Notes under the pieces: model-generated | The model's database searches: none | Told to the model about the DNA's origin: nothing | Seen by the model: the letters and a program-made list of their open reading frames with translations, nothing else | Assembly: GCA_028023455.1 (NCBI GenBank) | Contig: JAQFVV010000014.1 | Span: 2,173,336 to 2,237,335, forward strand | Length of the DNA stretch: 64,000 nucleotides | Source of the DNA: Epiperipatus broadwayi | Taxonomy: Eukaryota; Onychophora; Udeonychophora; Euonychophora; Peripatidae | Direction: 5' to 3' | In this document: one piece after another, positions 33,860-44,880 of the stretch | Position numbering within the stretch: the first letter of the stretch is position 1 | How the letters are laid out: each line of letters begins with the position of its first letter | Program-made: the position numbers and the translations under genes

Positions 33860-34910
33860 GTTGCTGAAATCTTTTTTTCATAACTATTAAAAAAGCTTTC
33901 AGTTGTTTTTAGTTATTAATTACTAAATTAAAGTCTTTAAAAGTTGCATTCAAATCATTAAGAATATTTTATAGACCATCTTTTGAATTGACAGCAATAA
34001 CATAGTCATCAAAATACTATAAATCTAGAAGCTAAAAAGATGAAAATCTTGATTTTATTTAATTGGTAAAATTTAAAAAGTTCTGTCAAACTGATATCAT
34101 ATCTTGATGCTTGCTTTACAAAGCTACATATAAGCTGTGCCAGGACCACCATTTATAAAATTGGAAACAATGTTGAAAGAAAGCATTTCAGATGTTTTAA
34201 TGGCAATAATAACTTTTCTTTTTATTGCATCACTTAAAATCTGTAAACATAATTAAATGTTAATAGTCAACCAACTATTTTAATCATTCCTACAAATCTA
34301 GATGATTAATTTAACTAAATGCCTTGAAACCAAATAAATAAGAGCAATATATAAATCATATTTTTATCCATGACGCTTAACTTGCATTTGTCTAACAATA
34401 AAGATTGAGTCTACAGAATCTTGATTTTCTAAAATTATATTAAGTCTCTAGTAATTTTATCAAGAATTAAAAGCAGGGTATATTTTTCTGTAATCAATAA
34501 TAACATTCCTCAATAAGTACTGCAATATTTTTCATTCTTTTAATTTTATAAATTGGAATAATACAAACATCCTTAAAGTCAATTAGCACAACTTCTTAGA
34601 ACTATATATTTGTAAAAACAATTCTAATTGTTTGAAGTTGACATTATTACCACATCCAAATAATTATCTTATCAGGTCTTACAATATTTCTATTTTTAAG
34701 ATAAGAGAGAAATACTTTAACTTTAAGAATTTGAATGTCTTTATTGAAATGCAAATGAATAGTTAGAATGAACATATCATTATGTATCATGATCTTAATT
34801 TTTGTATTATTATTAAAAAATTGAAATACTCTGTTTTAAAAAAATATCATTATAGTGTAAAAGAATGACAATTTTGAATTTATTAGAATTATGATATTTT
34901 TTATTCTATA
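33860..34910 (-). mobile_element. RTE-like LINE reverse transcriptase remnant, second copy
   Basis: Minus-strand reading from about 34,910 down matches the copy at 18.5-20.0 kb block by block. ILTIHLHFNKDIQILKVKVF with NRNIVRPDKI (about 34,670-34,760) corresponds to the K-A-x-G-x-D entry. FKDVCIIPIYKIKRMKNI (34,530-34,585) corresponds to the WK-x-x-x-I-x-P block. QDSVDSIFIVRQMQVKRHG (about 34,370-34,425; family STTDMIF-x-RQL-x-EK) and YDLYIALIYLVSRHLV (about 34,320-34,365; motif A) follow, then YFDDYVIAVNSKDGL (33,980-34,025; motif C, here Y-F-D-D). Unlike the first copy it reaches the YxDD motif, but many stops and frameshifts break it. The endonuclease is missing. Confidence 0.75.
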
Positions 34911-37080
34911 CATTATTCTCAGTAAATTAATATATATCTAAAATGAGATCCACACAAGAGTGTTTCTCCTTTGCTGTCATAATTCATCATTAATTGTTAA
35001 ATTTTGTCAGTTTAAAATGTTTTCCTTTAATTTTTTTTTAGCACTTTATGAAGTGCAGCCATTCAATTCTCATTTTTCCAAGCAGAAAATGGCATGTCCC
35101 CCTCCCCTCCCAATAAAATCACTAAGAAACAAAAGTCAGTTAAGTTTCTTGTTTTCAATAAACATGAAAATATATTTATTTTAACATCACCATTTTAAAA
35201 TTTTCCATTGGCAATCTTATATTTAACAGGTGTCATAATTTGTATGAGTAGTAGATAATTTTTAAGAATGAATTTTGACCAGGGATGTTTGCAATGACAA
35301 AACAGTTTTTCATGCGACTAAATTCCATCAATCTACTGACACAAAATATGTATCAATATTGGTAAATATTTTAAATAGAATATCTACTTTAATTGTTTGA
35401 TGATGTCAACAATATAAAACAATTTAAACTTTATCTTAATATGTATTTTAATCTGACTTTTTCTCTTTATTATAAAATTGTATTAATGTAAATAAATGTA
35501 GATGGTAGTTCTCTAACTCTATTGCTATAAAGCACATTTTTGTGGCTTCCAGTTTCTAGTATGAAATAAAACCTGTCAAGTTGTTTTTTGTTTTTTGTTT
35601 TTTTTGTTTGTGATTAATATGAATAGAAGTGAATGTTGTTGAATGTGCTGTTTTTCACAATTTTAAGATTGATCTACATTATATTCTAGGTGTTTTGAAT
35701 ACTTCATATAAAAAAAATTATGTTGTAAACATGTTCTAGATTTTATCAACTTGAGTATACAAATCAGCTTCAATATTTTATAGACTTTTAAATAGAAAGG
35801 TGGATTTGAATGTTTAAACCTTTATGCACAGTTCTTGCATTTTGCAAGGTAAAATATAGGATATTTATCTATTTCTATAATAATTTGATTAAAAAACATG
35901 TTATTTATTTACCAAATTTATTGTCTAAAATACAACAGATTGGCCCCTAATACCATACGATAAATGCACTGGATAAATTTCATCTCTAAAGAGTTTCTAT
36001 AATATTCTGAAAATAAATTGAGATGATTGTAAGACTATCTAATATGTTTTTCAGCTTTCTATAAGAGATAATCAGCAATAGTATATGATATATCTGGATA
36101 TATTTATAATTCATGTATTAGTATGTATAGTTATGACAAATTTACTTTTTTTTTTTTGAATAATGATGGTGATATTTGTTTATGGGTGGCTTGTAAAATG
36201 ATTTTCTCCAAGACTGTTTGTCTTTCATTTTCTTAGGTGCTACTTATTATTTATTTGTTTAGCATATAGATTTGTTTAGAGATTTTAACTATTATAAACA
36301 AATCTATAGTGATTCAAACCACAAGATAAATTCACTAGTGGTTTTATTATGTCTTTCAATTCAGTACATATAGCCATAGATTTGACAATCATTAACTATG
36401 TCATTAGCTATTCACATTTATATAAGTGAGTGGCAATTAAATGCCATTTGTAAAGATAAGTGAACAATTATAATTATAAATAAAAATAGATTTGAATTTA
36501 TTTAATATTTTATCCATCAGAAATATATTGATACAATTTTTTTTCCTGTTTCCCCATCTAAAATCTATTGTTTAGTTTTACAGTGTTTTTAAAATTGTTG
36601 GTAATAATTTGTACTTTTTTTTAATATTTTGAATGTTTGATGGTTTAGTTAATATTTAAAGAAAAACTGAAACTTTTTTACTGTTATTTTATCTTTTTCC
36701 AGATTCACATTTTTTACATATATGCAAGCTATGCTTAAAAATAAGGAAATTCTTCAATTTTACAAAAATAATTCTTTTTTTTTTTTTTTTTAATTCTGGT
36801 ATTTTTTTTTTATGTTTGGAAAATAATCAATAAATGTTGTGGGTCTGCTAAAATTGAGAGAATGTTATTATTATAGAAAAAAAATTATGAGAAAATATGT
36901 TCGGGTTTTACAAATACTGTGATTAGCAACATTTTAATTAAAACATGTGCCTCCATAAAACTTATAAAAATAGAACTTCTTAACAAAGTACAGGGTTAAC
37001 TTCATTCAGTTTTAGTGTTAGTAATATCAAGACAATTTTTGTATTATAGTATATCAGTGATATGAGATAGAGTAGTGAGT
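34911..37080. other. AT-rich non-coding DNA
   Basis: No gene is supported. A 15-bp-arm hairpin (TAGATTTGTTTA ... TAAACAAATCTA) lies at about 36,267-36,306. Long T runs occur near 36,148 and 36,775. Confidence 0.5.
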
Positions 37081-38444
37081 GGTGGGTCATGTGAAAGTCT
37101 GTGATCATATACCCAATATTCATCACATGACCACCCCCTCTTGTGTGGCAATATATATATAGTGAGTTTTGCCTGTTTTGATACCTAATATATTATTATA
37201 GATATAGTGTAATGGAGAAGTGTTTGCCGTTTTTTATGAATAGTTGCATGATTTATGTTATTGAAATTTACAGAAAACTGATACAGATATGGAAAATGAT
37301 TGATGGCTGTGCAAATGTTGTAGAAATGATTTTGCAGATTTTATAATATCAATGTAAATTTGGCATAACTGTCTTATGCAAAAGTTTATTAAAGCAGCAC
37401 ATTTTTATAAATATCAATTCACTTTTTTCAAAATAAATTTTTCACTTATTAAGATGTCATTTGTTATCCATCTTTTAAATATTTACATTCTAGACTATTT
37501 TGTATAAAAAATTTTACATTTTTGTAATAAATTAATTTACAAAAAAAGGGTCAATTTCTTCAACCACTGTTGAATTTTCCACCTGCAGTAAAAATATTAA
37601 ACTTTGCTAGTAACATAGTTGTTGATATTTTGTTCCAGTCTTTTAATTTATTTATATATGCAGTAATTTTTAAGAATCAAAATGATGATTAAAATATATT
37701 TTCATTCAATTAATATTAAATATTTTTGTACTTGTCTTTTCCTCATTTGGAACTCAATCCTGGAGCACTTCACACTTAAATTTACAGCTCTCACTAGTTA
37801 AACCATTAGTGAAATGAATTTGATCATGAATAATAGTTTTCAACCTTTTTATTAATCTTAGTTGAAATTTTATTTTATTTTATTGTTTACTTTTTTTTTT
37901 TTTTTTTAGGAAAAGGGCTGGTTTAAATCCAAAAAATGTAAGTAATTTTATTTTTTTTACCAAATTAATAATTAAATATCACGTTATTAAAACTAATAAT
38001 AGTATTTTATAATAAGTTTTTTTGTCCTGCGTATATTAATGTAATGCAGACTAGTGCTCAAAGTTCATTGATTGTGGTTCCTCTCTATCATATTTGGTGC
38101 TTAAATTTCTTATCAACTCATGATATCTAGATACGGGTTTTAATTAAATTACATTTAATGTTTATTTTATATTTACTAATATTTTTTGTTTCTCCTCATT
38201 ATTTATGATAATAATTAATAGAAATGATTTGAACTGGTTTATGAATTATTTTTTTGTCGTTTTCGTATCTTTTGAATGATCGTTATTATTAATATTCTAT
38301 ACAACTGTTTTAATATTCAGAGAAATAAAAGAAAGATAAAAGTTATTAAGTAAATTATAACTGAAACACACAGGCTTATTATATACCTGTGTTTATATAT
38401 GTAATATATAGGGTATATGAGCACAGACTTTCACACGACCCACC
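37081..38444. mobile_element. Possible 1.36-kb element bounded by 34-bp inverted termini
   Basis: Bases 37,081-37,114 (GGTGGGTCATGTGAAAGTCT...) and 38,411-38,444 are reverse complements over 34 bp with two mismatches. The interior has no transposase. The left interior carries the family-A tail (GTGTGGCAATATATATATAG, then AGTGAGTTTTGCCTG, 37,144-37,179). No target-site duplication is evident outside the termini. The terminal motif also resembles the end of the SINE-like repeats at 9.3-10.1 kb (GAAAGTCTGTG). The alternative is two independent SINE fragments in opposite orientation. Confidence 0.5.
37910..37937 (+). other. Micro-exon-like cassette (28 nt) between consensus splice sites
   Basis: A run of 18 T with TTTAG (ending 37,909) is followed by 28 nt, GAAAAGGGCTGGTTTAAATC..., and then GTAAGTAA from 37,938. 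Both acceptor and donor are near-ideal. Two of three frames are open (EKGWFKSKK or KRAGLNPKN). The length is not a multiple of three. It could be an exon of a plus-strand gene with long introns, or a chance or TE-carried pair of sites inside the putative TIR element. There is no supporting neighbour exon. Confidence 0.3.
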
Positions 38445-39489
38445 ATTGGTTTATGTTGATGGATTTTGCAAACTTTACAAGCTACGATCCCTAGTAGATA
38501 TTTTATTGTATTTGTGACTCAGAATTCAAAAATTTGCAAACATAATTTTCTTTATAATGAATCAATAGCGACAAGAGCCCTTAATTATCAATGGGAGTTG
38601 TAATAAAACTTTTATAAACCTAAAGTAAGACCTTTTTTATTTTTATTCATGGGTGTGCATAAAAATGTGGAACAGATATAAAACTAGAATATCATCAGTA
38701 TTTAGTGTTTGAATTGATTATTAGCTTGTTTAATTACTGCCTTAGCAATAATAGTATTAATATAAATTATAAACCGCCAGAAGGCAATGAGTTAAGTAAA
38801 AGTAAGTTTATATCGGAGTTTGTGAACTCATATCGAAATGTGCTGCTTTAGTCAATGCAAAAGTGAATGGCCTCAGATCCATTATATTTTGCACAGTAAC
38901 ATTGAAATGGGTTCAATAACTTTATAGTAGGGGCAAGCATATATAACAGAGGTTATTTATATGCATGTGTGGCAAATAAAATGAATAAACAATAATATAT
39001 TAGAGGAGCAAACCAATAACAAAAGCAAAATTAATCCCAAGATTTCATCATGAACGGTAAATGATATGATAAAATTGAATTTTTTACATCTGCATTGGAT
39101 ATCTCTTTACGGAACTGAAATGCGAATAAAGAAAGTTTAAAAAAAAAAATACTGCATTATTTAACTTGACAATTTCAAGGGAATTATTTAGTACATTTAA
39201 ACTTTTTTTAAAAGAATAGATTCTTAATCACTGTAATCATGAATAAATTCTATAGCTTATTTAAATTTCCAAGGAGAATTGATGTTTGATTTATTCACAG
39301 CTTAAAATTTATAGGATTAGATAATCTGTATGTCTATATAGTTGATTACTGGAACCTCAAATATTTTATTCTGGAATTTAAAATTGAAGAATTGTTTTTT
39401 AACTGTGTGAGATTAATATGCACTAATAGTAATAAACTCAAACCCAAATGAAAATAATACTATAAATGGAACTTTTAAGAAATGCTCAT
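38445..39489. other. AT-rich spacer
   Basis: No gene is recognised. 38,560-38,960 is slightly less AT-rich without a recognisable product. Confidence 0.5.
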
Positions 39490-41129
39490 CTGAACTAAAC
39501 TATCAAAGTCTTTATCAAATTAATGGAACCAGTTAGTGTAGTTGTAAATTTTCAACCAATAATACTAACAAACATACCTATACCTATATACAAGGATAGT
39601 TGGGCCTTGAATATCATCTCAAATAATGGAGCATAAAGAAATGTTATGTGTAACATTTAAAGTAATAGAGTTTCAGTGCTATCATTGTAAAGAACATGAA
39701 CATCTTATCAGTACTTGTCCAAGATTGCAGTGCACAATGAAAATGACATCCATGCATGATGTCCATATAATCCAAAGTGAACAAATCAAAAATGTGCAAC
39801 AAAGCAAACAACATAAATTAGAAAAGATAGTGAAATATTACAACCTATAAATGTCAGAAATTGGAATCACAAATGCAAAAAATTACCCTGTCTTAATCAA
39901 AGCTCTTCCAATTTTAATGTAAGTCATGATTTTTTGAGCAACCTGATTCATTATCAATCAATGAAAATGCAATATTACTCGATATTATGGAAATTCTTAC
40001 TCATTTTCTGCAAATATAGAGTGCAAACCTCTTAGTCAAACATAAGTATGTCCATTCATTACTGAAAAAGAGAAGATGTATAGGGAAAATTATGGTAAAT
40101 TGAGACACTGAAACTGATAACATATGGGTAATGGACTAATCTAAAAAGTCAAAATCATTGTATGTAATGAGGACCCCATCTCCACATCTTCTGTTGAGGA
40201 AAGTATTCATTCTGTGGAGGAATTGAGTCATGTTTAAATGCTCAAATAAATATTTAACTCATAGTTTGATTACTAGTAATCCCTCATAAGCTAATATAAT
40301 ATAATTCTAGACTTCAATAATTAATTAGTTATATATGCTATATATTTCAGGCTTGTTTGTGGATGTATTTGTTTATTTCTTCTAAAACTAAATATAGTGG
40401 AGATTTTTTAAATTTTCTTTACATTGATAGTTTAATTAATGAAAATCAAACTTCCATCATTTAAGAGGCTTAAACTCAAAAAAATATTTCTACTCAATCA
40501 ATGATATAATATTATCCAACCACATCATTCTGGAAACTAAAATATATAATGATTCACTTATTGAACTTTGTACTTTTTTTGAAGTCTTCTCCATGTCTTC
40601 TGCCTCACCAACTTCTGGTACAGAGTTCACTATTGAAAAGTTTGACCCAATTAGTATCTTTTAAAATGTTTTATATACTCTGCACTATAAATCACTAATG
40701 TTAAATATAATGTTTGTATACATTTATCAGGAGCAACCAATTATAAAATAATATTAAAGTTTATGTTTTTCACTTCCTCATATCCTAGCATTCTTATTGA
40801 AGACTTCAACATATGACAAATTTGTTTTAAAATGGTTCCTTCTTTTGATTGGGGATGTGTTCTTACCTAATGGTTTTATTTTTTTGATGATGGAAAGCAA
40901 ACTACTCTAATAGATCTAGTGTTCTATTCTCTTCACTATACCATTTGATTAATCTTTAATTAAAAAAAATTTTTTCTCCAATCAAACAGCATTTATTACT
41001 CATATTCATCTTGAATTTCAATAATAAAACAGGTTATACTATTAGAATATTACTTCTATTTTGAACCCACAAATTTTTATTGTCCTAAGTATCGGAAGAG
41101 CGTATATATATATATATATACTTAAATGC

Positions 41130-41175
<46 letters not shown>

Positions 41176-42290
41176 GTAGCATTGTTATGGATTTAGTGCA
41201 AGCATGAATGCATGTAAACATCATATTAATACCAATTTATCACATTACCAAAGCCACACTATCTCCCATATGTCTGTTAAGCATTGTGAAAAAAATTTAC
41301 AAAAGAATTATTCAAAACTCTATCTACAGAAAAAAAGCAGCCTTCATTACTAATTCAAAAAAAAAAAAATCATATAATGCAGCAGGATCATTTTTTGTCA
41401 CATACATGGATAAGAAATCACATCAGATGGGGTTTAAGCCATTCTTCTTCATTCAGAGTTCCAGCAACTCTTCACACATAAACTACAACAATTAATAGAG
41501 AATTATATAGTAGAGCCACCCTATTTATACTATGAAAACAAGTTTCAGACTGTTGATTATTATAACCTCTCAAAAAACCTGTTTGGAGAACCTGAGACTG
41601 AAGATATATCAATCCTTTTGATTTCAACATCAATGTGAGCCCAGTCACTCTGGTCTATATGGATTACCAAGCATTGTTTTATAACGCTTAAATTATTTTA
41701 ACTCTACATATTTTGGAAAATCTGTCCATTTTTTTTCCAAAAGAAATATATACAATTCAATGCCTACATTCAATATCTATGATACATTTCATGAAGGAAA
41801 AATAAAGGCTCTCAACATCAGAAAATTTAAGACCAATATCAATGAATCCATTGAATAGAAAAATGCTAAAGGCAGTTCCAACAGACAATGGGGACTTACA
41901 TTTTATCAATGCTATTTACATTTTAATTTCCAAAGAAGGGTTCTTGTATTAAACAGGCAGACTGTATATTTAAAATCTCATTGACTCAAACAGAAAAAGA
42001 AAAAGATAATTATATTTAACTGGATATCAAATCATCATTTGGTGTGGTTCCTGTAGAAAGTCTAATTAATATTCTTGGTATTTTCACCAACCCTAGATCA
42101 AGCCTTTACATTTAGACAAATTTGCTTTCAGCAGAATTCATATAACTCTTAATGGATGGATCCCTCTCCCACATTATTCCCAATTATTCAATAATCCAAG
42201 GCTTCCCATTAGGCGAACCTCCATTCACAATGTACTTTAACCCTTTGCTAAAACAATTGGAAAAGGATTACATGTCACATGTATATATAT
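39490..42290 (+). mobile_element. Decayed LINE: ORF1 zinc knuckle, APE endonuclease, reverse transcriptase
   Basis: The plus strand preserves the order of a non-LTR retrotransposon. ORF1: a 75-codon frame (39,626-39,850) has a perfect C-x2-C-x4-H-x4-C knuckle, CYHCKEHEHLISTC (39,677-39,718), as in LINE ORF1/gag-like proteins. The preceding sequence (from about 39,520, MEPVSVVVNFQP) reads in another frame. Endonuclease: ILIEDFN (40,793-40,811; usual GDFN) followed by DDGKQTTLIDLVF (40,884-40,925). RT: ENLRPISMNPL (about 41,826-41,858; family YRPISLL), then GSCIKQADCIF, and LDIKSSFGVVPVESL (42,018-42,062; motif A, D present, AFD changed to SFG). Then comes IIQGFPLGEPPF (42,190-42,225; motif B). 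The copy is cut before motif C by a TA-rich microsatellite at 42,280-42,313. Stops occur throughout. It differs from the RTE-like copies elsewhere in the window. Confidence 0.7.
41103..41172. repeat. (TA)n microsatellite
   Basis: Two (TA)n runs are separated by CTTAAATGCTATAT and lie inside the LINE remnant between its endonuclease and RT parts. Confidence 0.9.
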
Positions 42291-42534
42291 AACATGCATA
42301 TATATATATATATTGTAACCTTCTCTTATAGTTTTTCCAACACACCTCTCTACCTTACCCTATCTTTTTTATTTTACCTACTATACTAGCTCAATAAGAA
42401 ACCATCAAATATAACAACAATAAAGTATAAGACTTTTTATGGGGCTTGAAACTTGCTAAATATTAAAACATAAGATAGACTTTAGGGATGACGATTACAC
42501 GAAAATGGTTTAACATTTAGAAGTGTATAAAATA

Positions 42535-43910
42535 CAGCTACAATGGCAATGCTATTGTGACTATTCTTCTGCTACTATCATTTTATAATCATTAGGAAAA
42601 CTCCCACAAGTAATGACTATTATAATATTTCATTTAAATAATAAAATAACTACTCTTCTACAATTTAAGAATCCTAAAAATAAAAACATTAACCAAATTA
42701 CATTAACTTAAAATAATTGATGCTATCCTATGGCTATTTCAGGGATCATAAGTATTATGTCATAAAATCATATATAACAATTAGATTGATAATTAAATAA
42801 TTGAATCGCAAGAGGAAATTTACTTGGATCCAATCATTTATTAAAAACATACTTACTGTTACAAATCTTGACTAACATCCTATTGGAAACTTAATTTAAC
42901 TATAATAAAAATACATGGAAATTAGCATTCATTATCTACTCATTACTTCCCTTAAATAATTTAATCTACTTTTTCTAAGATTTTTTCTCATAATTATGTT
43001 AACAACAATTACTCTAGAATATATATTTTCTTATAATCAAAGCTTCATCACACCATTATTATCCATGAAGTCTAATTCAGTGAAATACATATCTTAATTA
43101 GTTAGCATTCATCCATTGTAATTAACTTTTTCAGAATTACAAACCTTAAAATATATTTGGTTAGTAACTTGTATTCTGAAATTATATAATACTTTTAAAT
43201 TATGATATAACATATATTTCAACTTAAATTACAAAATTAGAATGTGACTCACAAACATATTGCTAATTTCTATTATATGCTCTCCATTTTGTAATATTTA
43301 ATAGTATTTTTCATATGGCTTTTCAAAATGCTTTTGCATCTAATAAAAATTTGAAGTATCATAAGCTTTCTTTAATATAGTTATAATTTAAAGCAATTGA
43401 TAGTTAATGTATTAATTATAAACTCTTAAGCATAGCTTCTCAAATGAAGCATGTAATCATAATTTGATATGTATAATTTTATGTAGATAATGTGCTTTAT
43501 TGATATGACCTTGTGATGGAAATGACTCTCAGACTCAATAAAATTACTATGATAAAGTTTAAATCAAAATATTCATTTATTTACAACACTAAGAATAAAT
43601 AACAAACAATTATACATATAATACTTTATTAACAATAAAAAATAAGCATTAAACTGTCTTACATCAGCAAATTATTTACATTCTTTACAAATACATAATG
43701 GTTATTGTATAAAATTAAGTCATCCCATAGTTAGTATCTAGTTCTTTTTAAAAGTATAATATTATTATTTTGTTATTATGAATGCTTTCATATTGATCTA
43801 GTGTCTTTGTATTATTCGTGAGTTATCTGGTGGATATCTTTTTAGTCCTTTTCCTTACTACCTGATATTTATAGTTCTCAATATCATCTGAAAATTGTAC
43901 CATTTACTTG
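42535..43910 (-). repeat. Long dispersed repeat, inverted partner of 1.5-2.8 kb
   Basis: This is the reverse complement of 1,500-2,812 along its whole length, with indels. It lies about 220 bp after the end of a LINE remnant. The other copy also abuts LINE sequence, but of a different region and relative orientation, so the LINE is unlikely to be part of the repeat. Confidence 0.85.
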
Positions 43911-44340
43911 TGTTTCATATTACCAAACTTGTCATAAAATATTAACTATAATTTAATCAACAAAACCATTGTTGTTGTAGTAATAAAATAAAAAAAAAAC
44001 AATATTCATAATGTAATCAAAATGAATACTAAGATAAGAACTCTTTCAATATCATACAATTCATTTATGCCTCCATTCTCTCTTTCATTTAAATTTTATA
44101 GTGTTCTTTGATCTCTGTTATTTTTACTCATCTAATAATTTATTCAAATTACTATTCAAACAAAATATTTGTTCTGTACATGGTTTTACCTTCTAGTAAA
44201 TCTATCAAAATTTAGGAAGAAATTATGAATTCCTTTAAATATTTCATCAAAGGTAGTCCCTCCTATATTATTATTTGCCTAAAACTTTATCGATGAGAAA
44301 TTGATTTTATTAAATACTATATTCAGTAATATATCATAAT
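43911..44340. other. AT-rich spacer
   Basis: No gene is recognised. Confidence 0.5.
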
Positions 44341-44349
44341 AAAAAGAAT

Positions 44350-44540
44350 CAAAACAGGCAAAACTCACTATACATATTGCCACACACAGCAAGCAAGAGT
44401 AATCAATGGATGCCTTCTGGCATCCATTGATTATTCTAGCTTGCTGTGTGTGGCAATACGTACAGTGAGTTTTGCCTGTTTTGACAACAGTTAAACACAA
44501 GTATAAGATTTGCTGGTCATGTGATGTTTATTGAATAAAA
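44350..44540. repeat. Short hairpin MITE, family-A tail
   Basis: Arms 44,350-44,414 and 44,419-44,483 pair almost completely around the 4-nt loop in GGATGCCTTCTGGCATCC. The arm is the family-A tail (CTTGCTGTGTGTGGCAATAC, AGTGAGTTTTGCCTGTTTTG). On the right it continues with GACAACAGTTAAACACAAG and TGGTCATGTGATGTTTATTG, exactly as at 645-700. The tail therefore exists independently as a hairpin element. Confidence 0.9.
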
Positions 44541-44589
44541 AGAATGGAGGTTTCTTTTAAATATGAGGTGTCATATTTTGGCAAGCAGT

Positions 44590-44880
44590 CATTTTTTTAA
44601 TGATTCTACCCCCATTTTACCCTGGCTTCTTTCCTGAGCACTGACGGTATATACTATTCCAATTTCTTTGTAAGAAACCTTCCCATTTCTTTCCAATAAA
44701 TATATGGGTATTACACAGATTACTCCCACTTAACTATTCCTTAGTTCTTCAGGATGATATTTTATCCTATCCTGGAATTTTAACTCATCTTCCTCGATTG
44801 TGTATCTCGCATCTATTACTCTACTAATTCTACAATAACAACTTAATGTAATCTTCTCTATGCAATAATTTTCTATTCAT
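44590..44880 (-). other. Coding-like minus-strand frame, unrecognised
   Basis: One minus-strand frame stays open from about 44,878 to 44,598 except for a single TAA. Its composition is unlike the AT-rich background: ...RVIDARYTIEEDELKFQDR, then KYHPEELRNS, stop, VGVICVIPIYLLERNGKVSY, and KEIGIVYTVSAQERSQGK. The mixture of charged residues suggests an old protein-coding fragment, probably TE-derived. I do not recognise the family. It has no start codon of its own and no splice sites that I would trust. Confidence 0.3.
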
